A stretch of 27,187 nucleotides of DNA from a virus: positions 1 through 27,187 of IMG/VR virus record IMGVR_UViG_3300044470_000119; one strand, 5' to 3'. Below the pieces are notes generated by a model. That model worked only from the letters and a program-made list of their open reading frames with translations, ran no database searches and was not told where the DNA came from. The position numbers and the translations under genes are program-made. Every line of letters starts with the position of its first letter. Within the stretch, counting starts at the first letter, position 1. Positions 16,762 to 24,781 of the stretch are shown piece after piece.

Positions 16762-17688
16762 TTAAGAGGTTGCTGCTGAACCGACTGTCCACTGAAAACT
16801 TTGAAAACCTGGTCGTTCCATAACCGAACCGGTATAGACTTTGGTGCCATTGTTGATGACTTTGTCGTCATCAAAACGTGGACGCCAGCCCCATACCATG
16901 AAGGCCATGAAAGAAGCACGTTCCAAGTCGACTACGAACCAGTAATACTGGTAAGCGTCTGGGAACCAGTTGGATACTTTGTAATCAATGTATCCGAGAC
17001 CGTTGGCAAACACGTTTGATACGCGGTTGGCGGAATCTGGGTTACCGATAGAACGCAAGACTTCTTCTGCACGTTCTTTGTTTCTTCGACCGACAAGTAA
17101 TCGGAGCTTAGTGCAAGGCAATAAGCGGATTCCTTTGTCATCGTAGAACAAGTCCATGGTTTGAAGAGCGGTCTTGAGGTTGTCATAGCTTAGCGAGACG
17201 GTACCAAGAGTGTTGCTCTGTGTAGAACCATCCGCCATTGTGTGAGCGGAGTTATACAGAGAAAGTCCGTCGCCGCCGGTGAAGAAAGTTGTGCCGAAAC
17301 CAAGATAGAAGATTTTCGCTGCGTCCGTATCAATACGGGCGTTCAGAGAGTTCGCTACGCCGCCGACCAAATTGTTGATTTGAGGCCAGAGGTTGAAGCG
17401 AAGCATTTCTTCCGAGATGGAAATAGCGGTAGTGAACTTAATTGGCGTGATGGTAACTTGTTTACCTTCTTGGATGTCCTGACGGTGGTAAGGTTCTTGT
17501 TCACCAGTTTGCTGGGCGATTCCTAGACCTGTGAAGTTCTGAAATTCAGAATTCAAGATGTCGGCTGTCCAGTCTGTAAGGCCAAGCATTCCATATTCCA
17601 AACGGGTGGAAAGCTGGGTCTGTTTTTCATCCCATATATGACGTACGCGGGGGTCCGCGAGGTCAAATAATTGTGCTATTGTTGCCAT
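16762..17688 (-). CDS. Major capsid protein, HK97-fold type
   Basis: This 308-residue protein has the features of HK97-fold capsid proteins without a separate protease gene. An N-terminal arm (RHIWDEKQTQLSTRLEYGML) leads into an E-loop-like stretch (EQEPYHRQDIQEGKQVTITPIKFTTAIS), the helix EEMLRFNLWPQINNLVGG, the spine helix ANSLNARIDTDAAKIFYLGF, then TGGDGLSLYNSAHT and a C-terminal axial part with the strands YYWFVVDLERASFMAFMVWG and RPGFQSFQWTV. It directly follows the scaffold and decoration genes, the usual order. There is no clear Shine-Dalgarno. It starts five bases after the preceding stop. Confidence 0.9.
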   Translation of the reverse strand: MATIAQLFDLADPRVRHIWDEKQTQLSTRLEYGMLGLTDWTADILNSEFQNFTGLGIAQQTGEQEPYHRQDIQEGKQVTITPIKFTTAISISEEMLRFNLWPQINNLVGGVANSLNARIDTDAAKIFYLGFGTTFFTGGDGLSLYNSAHTMADGSTQSNTLGTVSLSYDNLKTALQTMDLFYDDKGIRLLPCTKLRLLVGRRNKERAEEVLRSIGNPDSANRVSNVFANGLGYIDYKVSNWFPDAYQYYWFVVDLERASFMAFMVWGWRPRFDDDKVINNGTKVYTGSVMERPGFQSFQWTVGSAATS

Positions 17689-17693
17689 TTAGA

Positions 17694-18200
17694 TTAGGTG
17701 TTTTGCTTGACATTAGTAACTTTGACGAACTTGAACAATCCCTGTCGTAATCCGGAACCTGTGCCGGTACCGCCGAGACCATTTGGGTCTACTTCGGTAC
17801 AGATAACAACTCTTGATGCGCCGGTAACTGCGCCGCCAGAAACGTCAACTTGCTGAATTCCGGTTGTGCCAGTAATAGAATAATACTGTCCAACAGAAGT
17901 CAGGGCGGACATATCTGAGTTTGTACCCATTAACCATTCATAATCTTGGTCAACTGGGAAAACTAGAGGCTTTACAAACTGAACTGTCTGATTGCTTGCA
18001 CCCATTGTTTGTGTAGTAAGAATTACTCCATAAACTGAATCGGTAGCACCAGCGACAGTTAATCCGTTGGAGTGGTCAATAGTAACAATATCATTAGCTG
18101 TAAAAGCTACTGAATTTTTACCAATAACACGTCCACCATCGGTATTAGTTTCCTTATCAGGGGAAGTTGTAGTTTGTGCGCCGTAGATTGTTTGTGCCAT
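17694..18200 (-). CDS. Putative head decoration/stabilisation protein
   Basis: This 168-residue beta-rich protein begins MAQTIYGAQTTTS and contains a central barrel-like core: VIGKNSVAFTANDIVTIDHSN, SVYGVILTTQTMG, QTVQFVKPLVFPVDQDYEWLM and YYSITGTTGIQQVDVSGGA. It lies between scaffold and major capsid protein, where many phages encode a decoration protein that clamps capsomers after expansion. A Gly-rich linker (NGLGGTGTGSGLRQG) precedes the final strand. No catalytic motif is seen. The decoration call is inferred from location, size and fold. Confidence 0.7.
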   Translation of the reverse strand: MAQTIYGAQTTTSPDKETNTDGGRVIGKNSVAFTANDIVTIDHSNGLTVAGATDSVYGVILTTQTMGASNQTVQFVKPLVFPVDQDYEWLMGTNSDMSALTSVGQYYSITGTTGIQQVDVSGGAVTGASRVVICTEVDPNGLGGTGTGSGLRQGLFKFVKVTNVKQNT

Positions 18201-18260
18201 AAATTTGCTATGTCTTTATATTTGCGAAACCGGCTCAACATCAGACTTTTATAGTGTATT

Positions 18261-18995
18261 TTATACGGCTTCCGCGGCCTTCTTATCCTGTTCAACTTTC
18301 ATTTTCTGCCAGTCGGCGGATGACATCCCCCATTTTGAGAGAATGTTCTGCTCTTCGGCTGAAAGTTCTACAGGAGCTTCACGCTGCGTTTGATACGCTG
18401 TTGAACCTCGGCTCACGGCTGGGTCAGAGAACAAAGCACTGTTACGCGCCTCATTTACTTTCCTAGTCTGTGCGGCCTCCATAAGCTCTTTGTGATATAT
18501 AGCAGCATAAGACTTATCCAAGTCCAGTAAGACGCCTTCTTTGTTGCGTTCAGTTGCGGTATGAATTCGGTCATAGACCTGCATCAACTCTTTCAACTTC
18601 TCTGGACTTTTTGCGAGGTTTGGACGTGAGTCCAAAAACTCATCAAGGGCAAATTGCCGGATTTCTGCCTTCTCCTTTTCAAGTTCCTCCTGTACCGGCG
18701 TAACAGTAGAATTGATACGTTCTAACCAGGCTTGTGAGCTTGGGTCAGTCTCGTCAATTACTACTTTCTCCGGTTTCGGAGGCTCTTCAATAGGAGCTTT
18801 TTTTGCTGCTCGTTTCTCTACACGAATCCGTTGAAGTTCCGCGTTGGCGGCACCTTTAGCTGCTTCAATTTCAGCAAGGTCTTTGCGGGCTTGTGCTATG
18901 CGAGCTTCTTCTTCCGTTGGTTTGATTTCCGCACCTGTTTGGGCTTGGAGCGATTTATCCTTATCGCCGTTGATTGCTAATTCTATTTCATCCAT
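18261..18995 (-). CDS. Capsid scaffolding protein
   Basis: This 244-residue, highly charged helical protein has long Glu/Lys/Ala coiled-coil segments (EEEARIAQARKDLAEIEAAK, ELQRIRVEKRAAKKAPIEE), a middle helical domain (VTPVQEELEKEKAEIRQFAL through PEKLKELMQVYDRI) and a Lys/Ala-rich C-terminus (WQKMKVEQDKKAAEAV) of the kind that binds the capsid shell. It lies just before the decoration and capsid genes, the standard place for scaffold. No protease motif is seen, so this is a scaffold without an obvious fused protease. It follows a 140-base structured gap. Confidence 0.85.
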   Translation of the reverse strand: MDEIELAINGDKDKSLQAQTGAEIKPTEEEARIAQARKDLAEIEAAKGAANAELQRIRVEKRAAKKAPIEEPPKPEKVVIDETDPSSQAWLERINSTVTPVQEELEKEKAEIRQFALDEFLDSRPNLAKSPEKLKELMQVYDRIHTATERNKEGVLLDLDKSYAAIYHKELMEAAQTRKVNEARNSALFSDPAVSRGSTAYQTQREAPVELSAEEQNILSKWGMSSADWQKMKVEQDKKAAEAV

Positions 18996-19135
18996 ATATT
19001 TCCGATTAGATATTTATGTCCACTAACCGCTTTGGACGTTACCGACAAAGTTAGAGTGCTTGCCGCTCACACTTTTGGAGAAATGGAGTTTTAATCTCCA
19101 CAATGCGCTCAAATCTTTTTAAGCGCAATAGGAAA
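18996..19135 (-). promoter_or_regulatory. Structured leader upstream of the scaffold gene
   Basis: This gap of 140 bases holds no gene. Two adjacent hairpins are visible: TGCGCT with AGCGCA (19104-19109, 19122-19127, 12-base loop) and TGGAG with CTCCA (19084-19088, 19096-19100, 7-base loop). No U-tract follows on the minus strand and no convincing -35/-10 pair was found. It separates the small basic proteins from the capsid-assembly block, so it may tune the amount of scaffold and capsid mRNA by processing. That role is inference. Confidence 0.35.
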
Positions 19136-19459
19136 CTAAATTTTCCCTGAATCTTCTTTTTTTGAAAGTCCGAATACGTCCCTGCGAACAGCTTCGTATT
19201 TTTTGCTACTAAATTTATGAGTTGTTTTAGTAACACGACCAATTGCTTTCCCATGTAGTACCTTAGAACTGTCAGAACCGACCGCCTTAGATACTTTTTT
19301 GCCTTCTGCCATTTGAGTACCTTGAGCCTTAATTCCCTTGTTAGGAATCATTTTTAGCCCTTTGTGAGCGTGTTTCATTGGAGGTGCGGATACTGTCTTG
19401 GCTCTTGCGCCCTTATGGGGCATTTTTGAACCTTTATGTGTTGTGTGTGCTGCGTTCAT
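19136..19459 (-). CDS. Small basic protein with YE-VFGL C-terminal motif (copy 3)
   Basis: This 107-residue protein is rich in Lys, His and Gly. The start is the ATG at 19459, one base after the TAG of copy 2; a longer frame would run back inside that gene. The N-terminus repeats a His-Lys-Gly theme (THKGSK, PHKGAR, HAHKGLK). The C-terminus has KKYEAVRRDVFGLSKK (about 86-101), matching the ends of the two genes before it. No enzyme motif is visible. Very basic small proteins between portal and scaffold could bind packaged DNA or the capsid interior (inference). A different frame over its 3' end (19051-19254) is probably spurious. Confidence 0.75.
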   Translation of the reverse strand: MNAAHTTHKGSKMPHKGARAKTVSAPPMKHAHKGLKMIPNKGIKAQGTQMAEGKKVSKAVGSDSSKVLHGKAIGRVTKTTHKFSSKKYEAVRRDVFGLSKKEDSGKI

Positions 19460-19460
19460 A

Positions 19461-19832
19461 CTATTTTTTATTCTTTCCAAGACCGAAAACACTTTTTCGA
19501 GTAGCTTCATATTTTCGAGCGTTAAATTTACTTGCTTGCTTTTTAGTTAGAACTCTTTCGCCTTTATGGACGATAGCTGGTCCGGTCTTATGAACCATTC
19601 CGCCCTTTTTGAACTTTGGCAATGCTTTTGAAGCACTTTTTACAATTCCGCTCATAGCTGCATCTCCAGCTTTACCAGCAGCCATGATTGGTTTAGCAAT
19701 AGTTCGGAGTGTATTGGTTAACATGCTCGGTTTTTTATTCGGTAATGGTTTCATGCCAACACTCTTGCGCCGGTCATTCACCAAACCTTTGGTAGCCTTT
19801 AGAGTGGCTTGTCTCTGTTTAGTTGATTGCAT
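19461..19832 (-). CDS. Small basic protein with VHKGE and YE-VFGL motifs (copy 2)
   Basis: This 123-residue, strongly basic protein has an N-terminal helix (STKQRQATLKATKGLVNDRR), an Ala/Gly-rich middle (AKPIMAAGKAGDAAMSGIVK), then GGMVHKTGPAIVHKGERVLT (77-96) and the C-terminal RKYEATRKSVFGLGK (106-120). The pattern G-x-A-I-V-H-K-G-E-x-V recurs in phage tape-measure and small virion proteins. The final motif is shared with the genes on both sides. It starts two bases after copy 1 ends and probably shares a role with it; the function is unknown. Confidence 0.8.
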   Translation of the reverse strand: MQSTKQRQATLKATKGLVNDRRKSVGMKPLPNKKPSMLTNTLRTIAKPIMAAGKAGDAAMSGIVKSASKALPKFKKGGMVHKTGPAIVHKGERVLTKKQASKFNARKYEATRKSVFGLGKNKK

Positions 19833-19834
19833 AG

Positions 19835-20032
19835 TTATTTATTTGGTTTCATTCCGAAAACTTTTTTCTTCATGTCTTCGTATGCTTTAGATTTGGAAAC
19901 TTTCTTCTTCTTAGCTTTGCCTGCAACGTTCATGGCAATTGCTACTGATTGTTTTTGTGGTTTGCCAGTAGCCATTTCGGTTTTGATATTTTTACCGATG
20001 GCTTTCTTGGACTTACCCTTTTTGAGTGGCAT
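19835..20032 (-). CDS. Small basic protein with YE-VFGM motif (copy 1)
   Basis: This 65-residue protein has about one third Lys: MPLKKGKSKKAIGKNIKTEM, then GKPQKQSVAIAMNVAGKAKK and the end KAYEDMKKKVFGMKPNK. The first two thirds match, from memory, a small phage protein type with a G-x-P-Q-K-Q-x-V-A-I-A core, function unknown. It has a strong Shine-Dalgarno (AAAGGAG, nine bases before the ATG) inside the end of the previous gene, with which it overlaps by 20 bases. The C-terminal motif recurs in the next two genes. Confidence 0.85.
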   Translation of the reverse strand: MPLKKGKSKKAIGKNIKTEMATGKPQKQSVAIAMNVAGKAKKKKVSKSKAYEDMKKKVFGMKPNK

Positions 20033-20354
20033 GTTTTGCTGCTCCTTTCATTTCTTTGGTTACTTGTATTGTTTGAAACGATTGTTTACCTTTGGCTAAC
20101 AGTTGTTCAAGTACGTCGACTCTCGACTTGTAGTAACTAATTTCTATTGCGGTAGATGCAACTCCCATATTCCGAATTGCAATCTTGATAGCATTTTCTA
20201 TATAACTTCGTTGGCCACGGTCTGAATAAAACTTTGCAAGTCCGAGTTTCATTTCTTCACTGACTTCGCCGGGTCGTAAATCTTCAATCGGGTAAAGGTC
20301 GAAGAGCATTTTTAGCCGGTCGTTCATGTGTTCTGTGAAATCTGCTTCGTTCAT
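20013..20354 (-). CDS. Hypothetical protein downstream of portal
   Basis: This 113-residue protein is mainly helical. It has MNDRLKMLFDLYPIEDLRPG, a middle part (EMKLGLAKFYSDRGQRSYIENA) and ISYYKSRVDVLEQLLAKGKQ, then a basic tail (KEMKGAAKHATQKG). Its ATG overlaps the portal stop by four bases (ATGA), so translation is coupled to the portal gene. No family was recognised. Charged helical proteins beside the portal may be portal-associated or assembly chaperones, but nothing in the sequence decides this. Confidence 0.8.
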   Translation of the reverse strand: MNEADFTEHMNDRLKMLFDLYPIEDLRPGEVSEEMKLGLAKFYSDRGQRSYIENAIKIAIRNMGVASTAIEISYYKSRVDVLEQLLAKGKQSFQTIQVTKEMKGAAKHATQKG

Positions 20355-22441
20355 GGTGAACCTGCTAGTGCGGCTACTCCACCCGGAGCCATGTTAGTTT
20401 GTTTCTTTGGTGGAGGTGCCACCGGACCCGCTGATTGCGGCCCTTGTGATTGATTTTGTTGACCATTCTGCTGGCCCGGTTGCTGTGGTTGACCCGGCTG
20501 TCCGGATGCTTGTTGAATCGCTTGCTGTTGCTGTTGTTGGTTCTGTTGCTGGGTTACTTCAAATCTGGAGGTATCAATATCGTAACTTTCATCTACCCAG
20601 GCAACTAATTCCTTAGCGTTGACTGGTACGATTTGAGCAAGTGAAAGACGCCACTGCGCATAGTCTTGGCGCATGGCTTGGTCGAGTGCTGCGTTTCGTT
20701 CGTAACTGGAATTCTTAACGATTTGCACTTGTAAATTAAAGTCATCGAACATAGAAATAGGAACTGCAAGGGCTTCGGTTGGAACGCCGGACTGTTCGCC
20801 CATTTCTTCTAAGACAGACAAATCATCGGCCATCTTTTCGCGAGTATCTGGGTTCTTGGCCATATCAGAATCAACTAACTTGATGATTCGGGAACCAGTT
20901 CGGCCATCATGCAATTCAACATTGTTCAGTTTAATATCGCGGTAGACCAGAGCTTCAATGTCTTGGCCTTTCTTACCGGTAATCTGTTCTATTTTCGGGA
21001 TAGTGTAGAACTGTAGCAAGTGAGAAAGTCTGAGTTCAGTACGGTCACGTTCGCCATCTTCCAAATAGTTCATTGGAAAAGTAATCTTCTGCATGAGCTG
21101 TTGCTGTTGCATAAGAATTTGACGAGCTGTGAGCTTGCCACCCTTTGGCGTTTGCATCGGTTGGGTAGTAAGTCCGGAATTAGACTGCGCTTGGTTAACA
21201 ATTGTCTGAAACATCTCCTGTTCACCAGCAGTTACACCCGGCAAAGTATCGAATTTCCACTTAGAAATGTCACCGACTTTACGGATTTTGTTTGGTGCGA
21301 GTGTATCGTCTTCAATCAAATCATCTAAGTCGGAGGATAAACCGTAAGGCAACAATGAGCCATAGGTTTTATCAATCATCAGGTTCATAAAGGTGTTCAT
21401 TATGTCCTGTTCACCCGTAATCTTCTGCGGTGCGCCTGCGCCCCAAAAGAAACTATTCTCGTATGGCTCGAAAACATACTTGGCAAAGGGATATTTGCCG
21501 TCTTTGAAAGGAATAGGACCTTCATACATAACCACGCCGTTGATAGTGATGATGTGCTGATTGTCTTTACGGCAATAGTATCTTAAAATCTCAACTTGGT
21601 TTGCTGAAAGCTCGGTATATAATTTGTTTCGGTAAAAGGTTGTTGGCTCTTGGGTTAGAGCGTAAGCGCCGGGTTTGATGTATTTCCAGTTAGCATAGTG
21701 ACTGAACTCATTCCAAACTTCGTTGTAAGTAGTAATACGCTTCCAGATGATATATGGCTGCTTCTGCAAATCTGGTTCGTATGGGTTTCCAATATAAAAA
21801 TCTTCTAAAGGCACAACTGCTTGGTAACAGTTATCGTAAATTGTGCGTTGCTCTTCGGTATAAGTAATCTTACCGATAGTTGAATCGTAATGGTCAGGCG
21901 TTTTAAAGGTCTGTTCATCTTTCAAATAACCTTCATAGACTATACCAGTGCCTTTGACTGTAGTTTCAAGAGCTATCTCCATCATTCTAGCTGGACCATT
22001 CTCGGCTTGAAGACTAAATGTATTCATATCGCCGAATACATCAGCCAGCTTTTGATTCATTATGCCGGTTGCTTTGTTCACTGCAACAATCTTTGGTTCA
22101 GGCAAGGTCATAGCTACGCTCGATAAGTAGCTAATAATTGCGTTGCGCGTGAAGTTTAAGAAAATGTTGGATGTTGGGTTGCCGGAAACATTAGAGACCG
22201 CGGGGATATATCCATTCCAGCGCATAGTCCAGTCATCAATAGCGTCGAACAAAGACCGGTTATTAAACTGGTTGTAATTCCTAAAGATAATAATGCGGGC
22301 GTCAGTAAGCTGTTTTAATATCTTAATCTGCGCCTTGCGGTCGCCTTCATCCGGAATATACGGCGGATATGAAGCGTTGGTCTCGTCCGCTTGCGGGTCA
22401 GACTTCACTTTGCTGGTTGATTTTTGTCTCGGTTGTGCCAT
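20351..22441 (-). CDS. Portal protein (P22-like, podovirus type)
   Basis: This 696-residue protein forms the dodecameric DNA gate at one capsid vertex. The N-terminal region (about 30-110) includes RIIIFRNYNQFNNRSLFDAI and DWTMRWNGYIPA. The middle has the wing and clip features of P22-type portals, for example VPLEDFYIGNPYEPDLQ and IPFKDGKYPFAKYVFEPYEN. It is followed by GAGAPQKITGEQDIMNTFMN, a recurrent portal stem motif, and KGGKLTARQILMQQQQ. The tail after about residue 600 is a long Gln/Pro/Gly-rich low-complexity stretch, often a disordered barrel or crown extension. It starts 139 bases after terL; that gap is strongly structured. The size fits the portals of short-tailed phages. Confidence 0.9.
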   Translation of the reverse strand: MAQPRQKSTSKVKSDPQADETNASYPPYIPDEGDRKAQIKILKQLTDARIIIFRNYNQFNNRSLFDAIDDWTMRWNGYIPAVSNVSGNPTSNIFLNFTRNAIISYLSSVAMTLPEPKIVAVNKATGIMNQKLADVFGDMNTFSLQAENGPARMMEIALETTVKGTGIVYEGYLKDEQTFKTPDHYDSTIGKITYTEEQRTIYDNCYQAVVPLEDFYIGNPYEPDLQKQPYIIWKRITTYNEVWNEFSHYANWKYIKPGAYALTQEPTTFYRNKLYTELSANQVEILRYYCRKDNQHIITINGVVMYEGPIPFKDGKYPFAKYVFEPYENSFFWGAGAPQKITGEQDIMNTFMNLMIDKTYGSLLPYGLSSDLDDLIEDDTLAPNKIRKVGDISKWKFDTLPGVTAGEQEMFQTIVNQAQSNSGLTTQPMQTPKGGKLTARQILMQQQQLMQKITFPMNYLEDGERDRTELRLSHLLQFYTIPKIEQITGKKGQDIEALVYRDIKLNNVELHDGRTGSRIIKLVDSDMAKNPDTREKMADDLSVLEEMGEQSGVPTEALAVPISMFDDFNLQVQIVKNSSYERNAALDQAMRQDYAQWRLSLAQIVPVNAKELVAWVDESYDIDTSRFEVTQQQNQQQQQQAIQQASGQPGQPQQPGQQNGQQNQSQGPQSAGPVAPPPKKQTNMAPGGVAALAGSP

Positions 22442-22580
22442 GTAATTGAACGGACACTGTTATATTCTTCTGCGTTTTGGTGTCCTTCATTGGCTTGGTT
22501 TGGGAATAACAGCGACGAAATAACCAGACCAGACCATTGAAGGAAATCAAAAGTGATTGTCGCTGTTATTATTTTGTCAT
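22442..22580 (-). promoter_or_regulatory. Structured terL-portal gap with interleaved inverted repeats
   Basis: No gene is seen in these 139 bases. A perfect 12-base inverted repeat pairs AATAACAGCGAC (22505-22516) with GTCGCTGTTATT (22559-22570). A second, imperfect 21-base pair (17 of 21 matching) lies at 22483-22503 and 22524-22544. The arms alternate A-B-A'-B', so both cannot form as simple nested hairpins but could form a pseudoknot or two competing folds. A third pair, GGACAC with GTGTCC (22452-22457, 22480-22485), sits next to the portal start. There is no U-tract, so this is not a plain terminator. A packaging site, regulatory RNA or element scar is possible. Confidence 0.55.
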
Positions 22581-23939
22581 TTATACTGGTGGTTTATATT
22601 TATCTCGTAAGTATGCGCTGCCTGTTAGTTGTTTCTTGCTCTGCGTCTGCCTGTAATAATCAAACTGGCGGACTGTGAGTCTATCTTCCGCGCTCTTGAA
22701 CGCTACCGGCCTGGTTGGTAAATCCCAGACTGCCAGCGCAAGGCTGAAAACCATATCATCATGCAAACCTTCTGGAACTACTATCTTAACTTTACCATTC
22801 TCACTTAATTCATAACGGAAACTGCGTAACTCGTCAAGTAAAATTGGGTCATTCGGTATGTGAATCGTTTCCTGTTCAAGCAGTAACTGTAAGTTGGTCA
22901 GCAAATTCTTTCTTGACTCTTCGGTGAAGTGGTAAGGTTCGGCACCAATGGACTTTGAAAGGTCTTCATAGATTGGTTCACCGACTCCAGTTGAATCAAT
23001 TCGCACTGCTGCCTTGTTATATTTGAAATGCTGCGTTTCAATCTTTGACTTCTGCAATGAATAATCCATCTGATTGAATCGCTCCTGCTTGCCGACTTTG
23101 AAAGTGTTCAAATCTATTGGCGTGATAACTGTATAGTCATGGTACTTTGCAAGGTCAACGCCCAGTCTGAACAATTTGCCGGGCAATACTTGGAATCTCT
23201 TCAATGGTTCTGGTTCATACTTATCATCATATACACAAGCATCAATGTTTCTAAAGAATTGGCCCGCGCCTTCAATGAACTTGCAATAGTATTCCTGCTC
23301 AAATAAATCGCGCGGCATATCCTTCAACTCTTCTTGCAGCTCATCCGTCGGCATAACGTTTGTGTCTGCAACTGTAAGCACTTGATAGAACCATGAGTCA
23401 GAATCTTTCGCTTGCTGTAATATCTTCCAGCCGTGGTTCATACCGCGCGGAGTGAATACAAAGATTGCAAAGCCTCCGTTTTCCAGTAATATAGGTCTAA
23501 CTAAATCCCATGCACGCTGTTGACCTACTGGATACTCTGAATAGACTACGCCGATTGGGTTTGTACCTACGATATTGTCAATTGAATCTCCTCCTATAAT
23601 CTGAAATGCAGAACCATTCTTTAATTCAATACGCATTTCCTGCTCATTGCGCCGAGCTATCAACTCTTCCGGGAAATGCTTCATCAATGAGAAACCGTCC
23701 CTATCCATTCCATCCCATAATGCTTTGCGGCCTTGATTGTACGTTGGGAAAATATAATAGTAAGTCCCGACACGCTCAATCATTTTCTTAATCACAACCT
23801 GTAGTGCTGTTTTGTCTTTTCCACTTCTTCGGTGCCAACAAAGCACAGCGCGTTTGAATCCTGAATCCATTGCCCGTAAGAATGGCAACTGATAAACACG
23901 CGGCGAATAGTGAAAAGGTATATCAACTTGAATTGCCAT
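22581..23939 (-). CDS. terL: Terminase large subunit
   Basis: This 452-residue enzyme pumps phage DNA into the prohead and cuts it. The ATPase domain has a Walker A variant, WHRRSGKDKTA (35-45, Lys41), an adenine-side motif (YYIFPTYNQGRKALWDGM) and Walker B, GVVYSEYP (130-137, Glu135), followed by the coupling segment FTPRGMNHGW. The RNase H-like nuclease domain shows the three expected acidic sites: GVDLAKYHDYT (Asp262), VRIDSTGVGEP (Asp315) and GLHDDMVFSLALA (Asp394/395). It starts 17 bases inside the small terminase gene. All key residues are present. Confidence 0.95.
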   Translation of the reverse strand: MAIQVDIPFHYSPRVYQLPFLRAMDSGFKRAVLCWHRRSGKDKTALQVVIKKMIERVGTYYYIFPTYNQGRKALWDGMDRDGFSLMKHFPEELIARRNEQEMRIELKNGSAFQIIGGDSIDNIVGTNPIGVVYSEYPVGQQRAWDLVRPILLENGGFAIFVFTPRGMNHGWKILQQAKDSDSWFYQVLTVADTNVMPTDELQEELKDMPRDLFEQEYYCKFIEGAGQFFRNIDACVYDDKYEPEPLKRFQVLPGKLFRLGVDLAKYHDYTVITPIDLNTFKVGKQERFNQMDYSLQKSKIETQHFKYNKAAVRIDSTGVGEPIYEDLSKSIGAEPYHFTEESRKNLLTNLQLLLEQETIHIPNDPILLDELRSFRYELSENGKVKIVVPEGLHDDMVFSLALAVWDLPTRPVAFKSAEDRLTVRQFDYYRQTQSKKQLTGSAYLRDKYKPPV

Positions 23940-24348
23940 AGTTAGTAACGTTTACGGAAATAGGTTGGTCGTTGGAAGTTACATCAGTCTTTTCTTTCAT
24001 GCCGTGATTAGCAGATAAAACCAATTTTGCAATCAGCGGATTGTATTCTCCGGAAAGTCCATTAGAAATCAATCTTTTCTTTTGTTCGTTCCGAATTTCA
24101 GATAATGTAACGGAAAAATCCGGATAAATCTTTCCCCATTCAACAATAGTATCCGTATCAACTTTAAGATGACTAGATAAACCTTCAACACTTGGAAGAT
24201 TAACTTTTATTCTATGCTCTTTGGTTGTAGAACTATTTCCATCGGTTTTAATCCAGTCATACTCAACATCCTGCGCATTCTTTAGATACTCCTGCGCTTT
24301 TTTAAGCATTTTGCTATTGTATTTAGTTGGTCTGCCGGTTCTAGCCAT
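23923..24348 (-). CDS. terS: Terminase small subunit
   Basis: This 141-residue protein recognises phage DNA and stimulates the large subunit. The N-terminus MARTGRPTKYNSKMLKKAQE is a usual opening of small terminases. A helix-turn-helix-like region is at about 50-72 (LPSVEGLSSHLKVDTDTIVE), followed by WGKIYPDFSVTLSEIRNEQ and NPLIAKLVLSANHGMKEKTD, all in the order of this DNA-packaging family. It overlaps terL by 17 bases. It begins after a two-base gap from the preceding HE-motif protein. Confidence 0.9.
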   Translation of the reverse strand: MARTGRPTKYNSKMLKKAQEYLKNAQDVEYDWIKTDGNSSTTKEHRIKVNLPSVEGLSSHLKVDTDTIVEWGKIYPDFSVTLSEIRNEQKKRLISNGLSGEYNPLIAKLVLSANHGMKEKTDVTSNDQPISVNVTNYGNSS

Positions 24349-24350
24349 TA

Positions 24351-24728
24351 TTATAAACTTTCTACTTTATCGTTGTAAACTTTCCAGTCAACTTCTAATT
24401 CAAAAGCAAGCTGGCGTTCAATGTTTTCCGCAAATCTATGCTCTAAGCGGTAAGGAGCATTTGGAGCATCTCCCGGTTCATCTAAGTTTCCTTCCGCTCT
24501 ATTCTTTTCAAACTCTAAATCAAAATCAGTTATTGCTTTTTCAGTTATGCCGCGCTTATTAGTTAGATGCTGTTCAATGCACTCATGAATAAATACTAGA
24601 AACTCATAATCAGCGTTTTGCATATCTGAAACTCTGAACTGCTCTATCCCGTTTTCGTCTAAGTAATAATTCCCAACGGTTGGGTAGAGTTGTGCGCTGT
24701 GCGGGATAACTTCAAAGTTTATTTTCAT
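24351..24728 (-). CDS. Phage HE-motif protein, unknown function
   Basis: This 125-residue protein starts at the ATG of MKINFEVIPH; a longer frame would add 16 unlikely residues. A central helix holds FLVFIHECIEQHLTNKRGIT with His-Glu and a second Glu three residues on. It is followed by ITDFDLEFEKN, DEPGDAPNAPYRLEHRFAE and ERQLAFELEVDWKVYN. I recall this layout (HE-x2-E, then FD, EPGD, APY, H-x2-A-x2-E, W-x2-Y) from a widespread phage hypothetical protein found near terminase genes. The His/Glu set could bind metal, but no activity is known to me. Confidence 0.8.
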   Translation of the reverse strand: MKINFEVIPHSAQLYPTVGNYYLDENGIEQFRVSDMQNADYEFLVFIHECIEQHLTNKRGITEKAITDFDLEFEKNRAEGNLDEPGDAPNAPYRLEHRFAENIERQLAFELEVDWKVYNDKVESL

Positions 24729-24781
24729 AGTAATAACCAGATAATTAGAAAGACTAATAACCAGACTGGAATCCACATAAA

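Noticed and set aside
19051-19254. A 67-codon minus-strand frame overlapping the third small basic gene
   Set aside because: It overlaps a gene with a clear shared motif in another frame and has no recognisable composition or ribosome site of its own.
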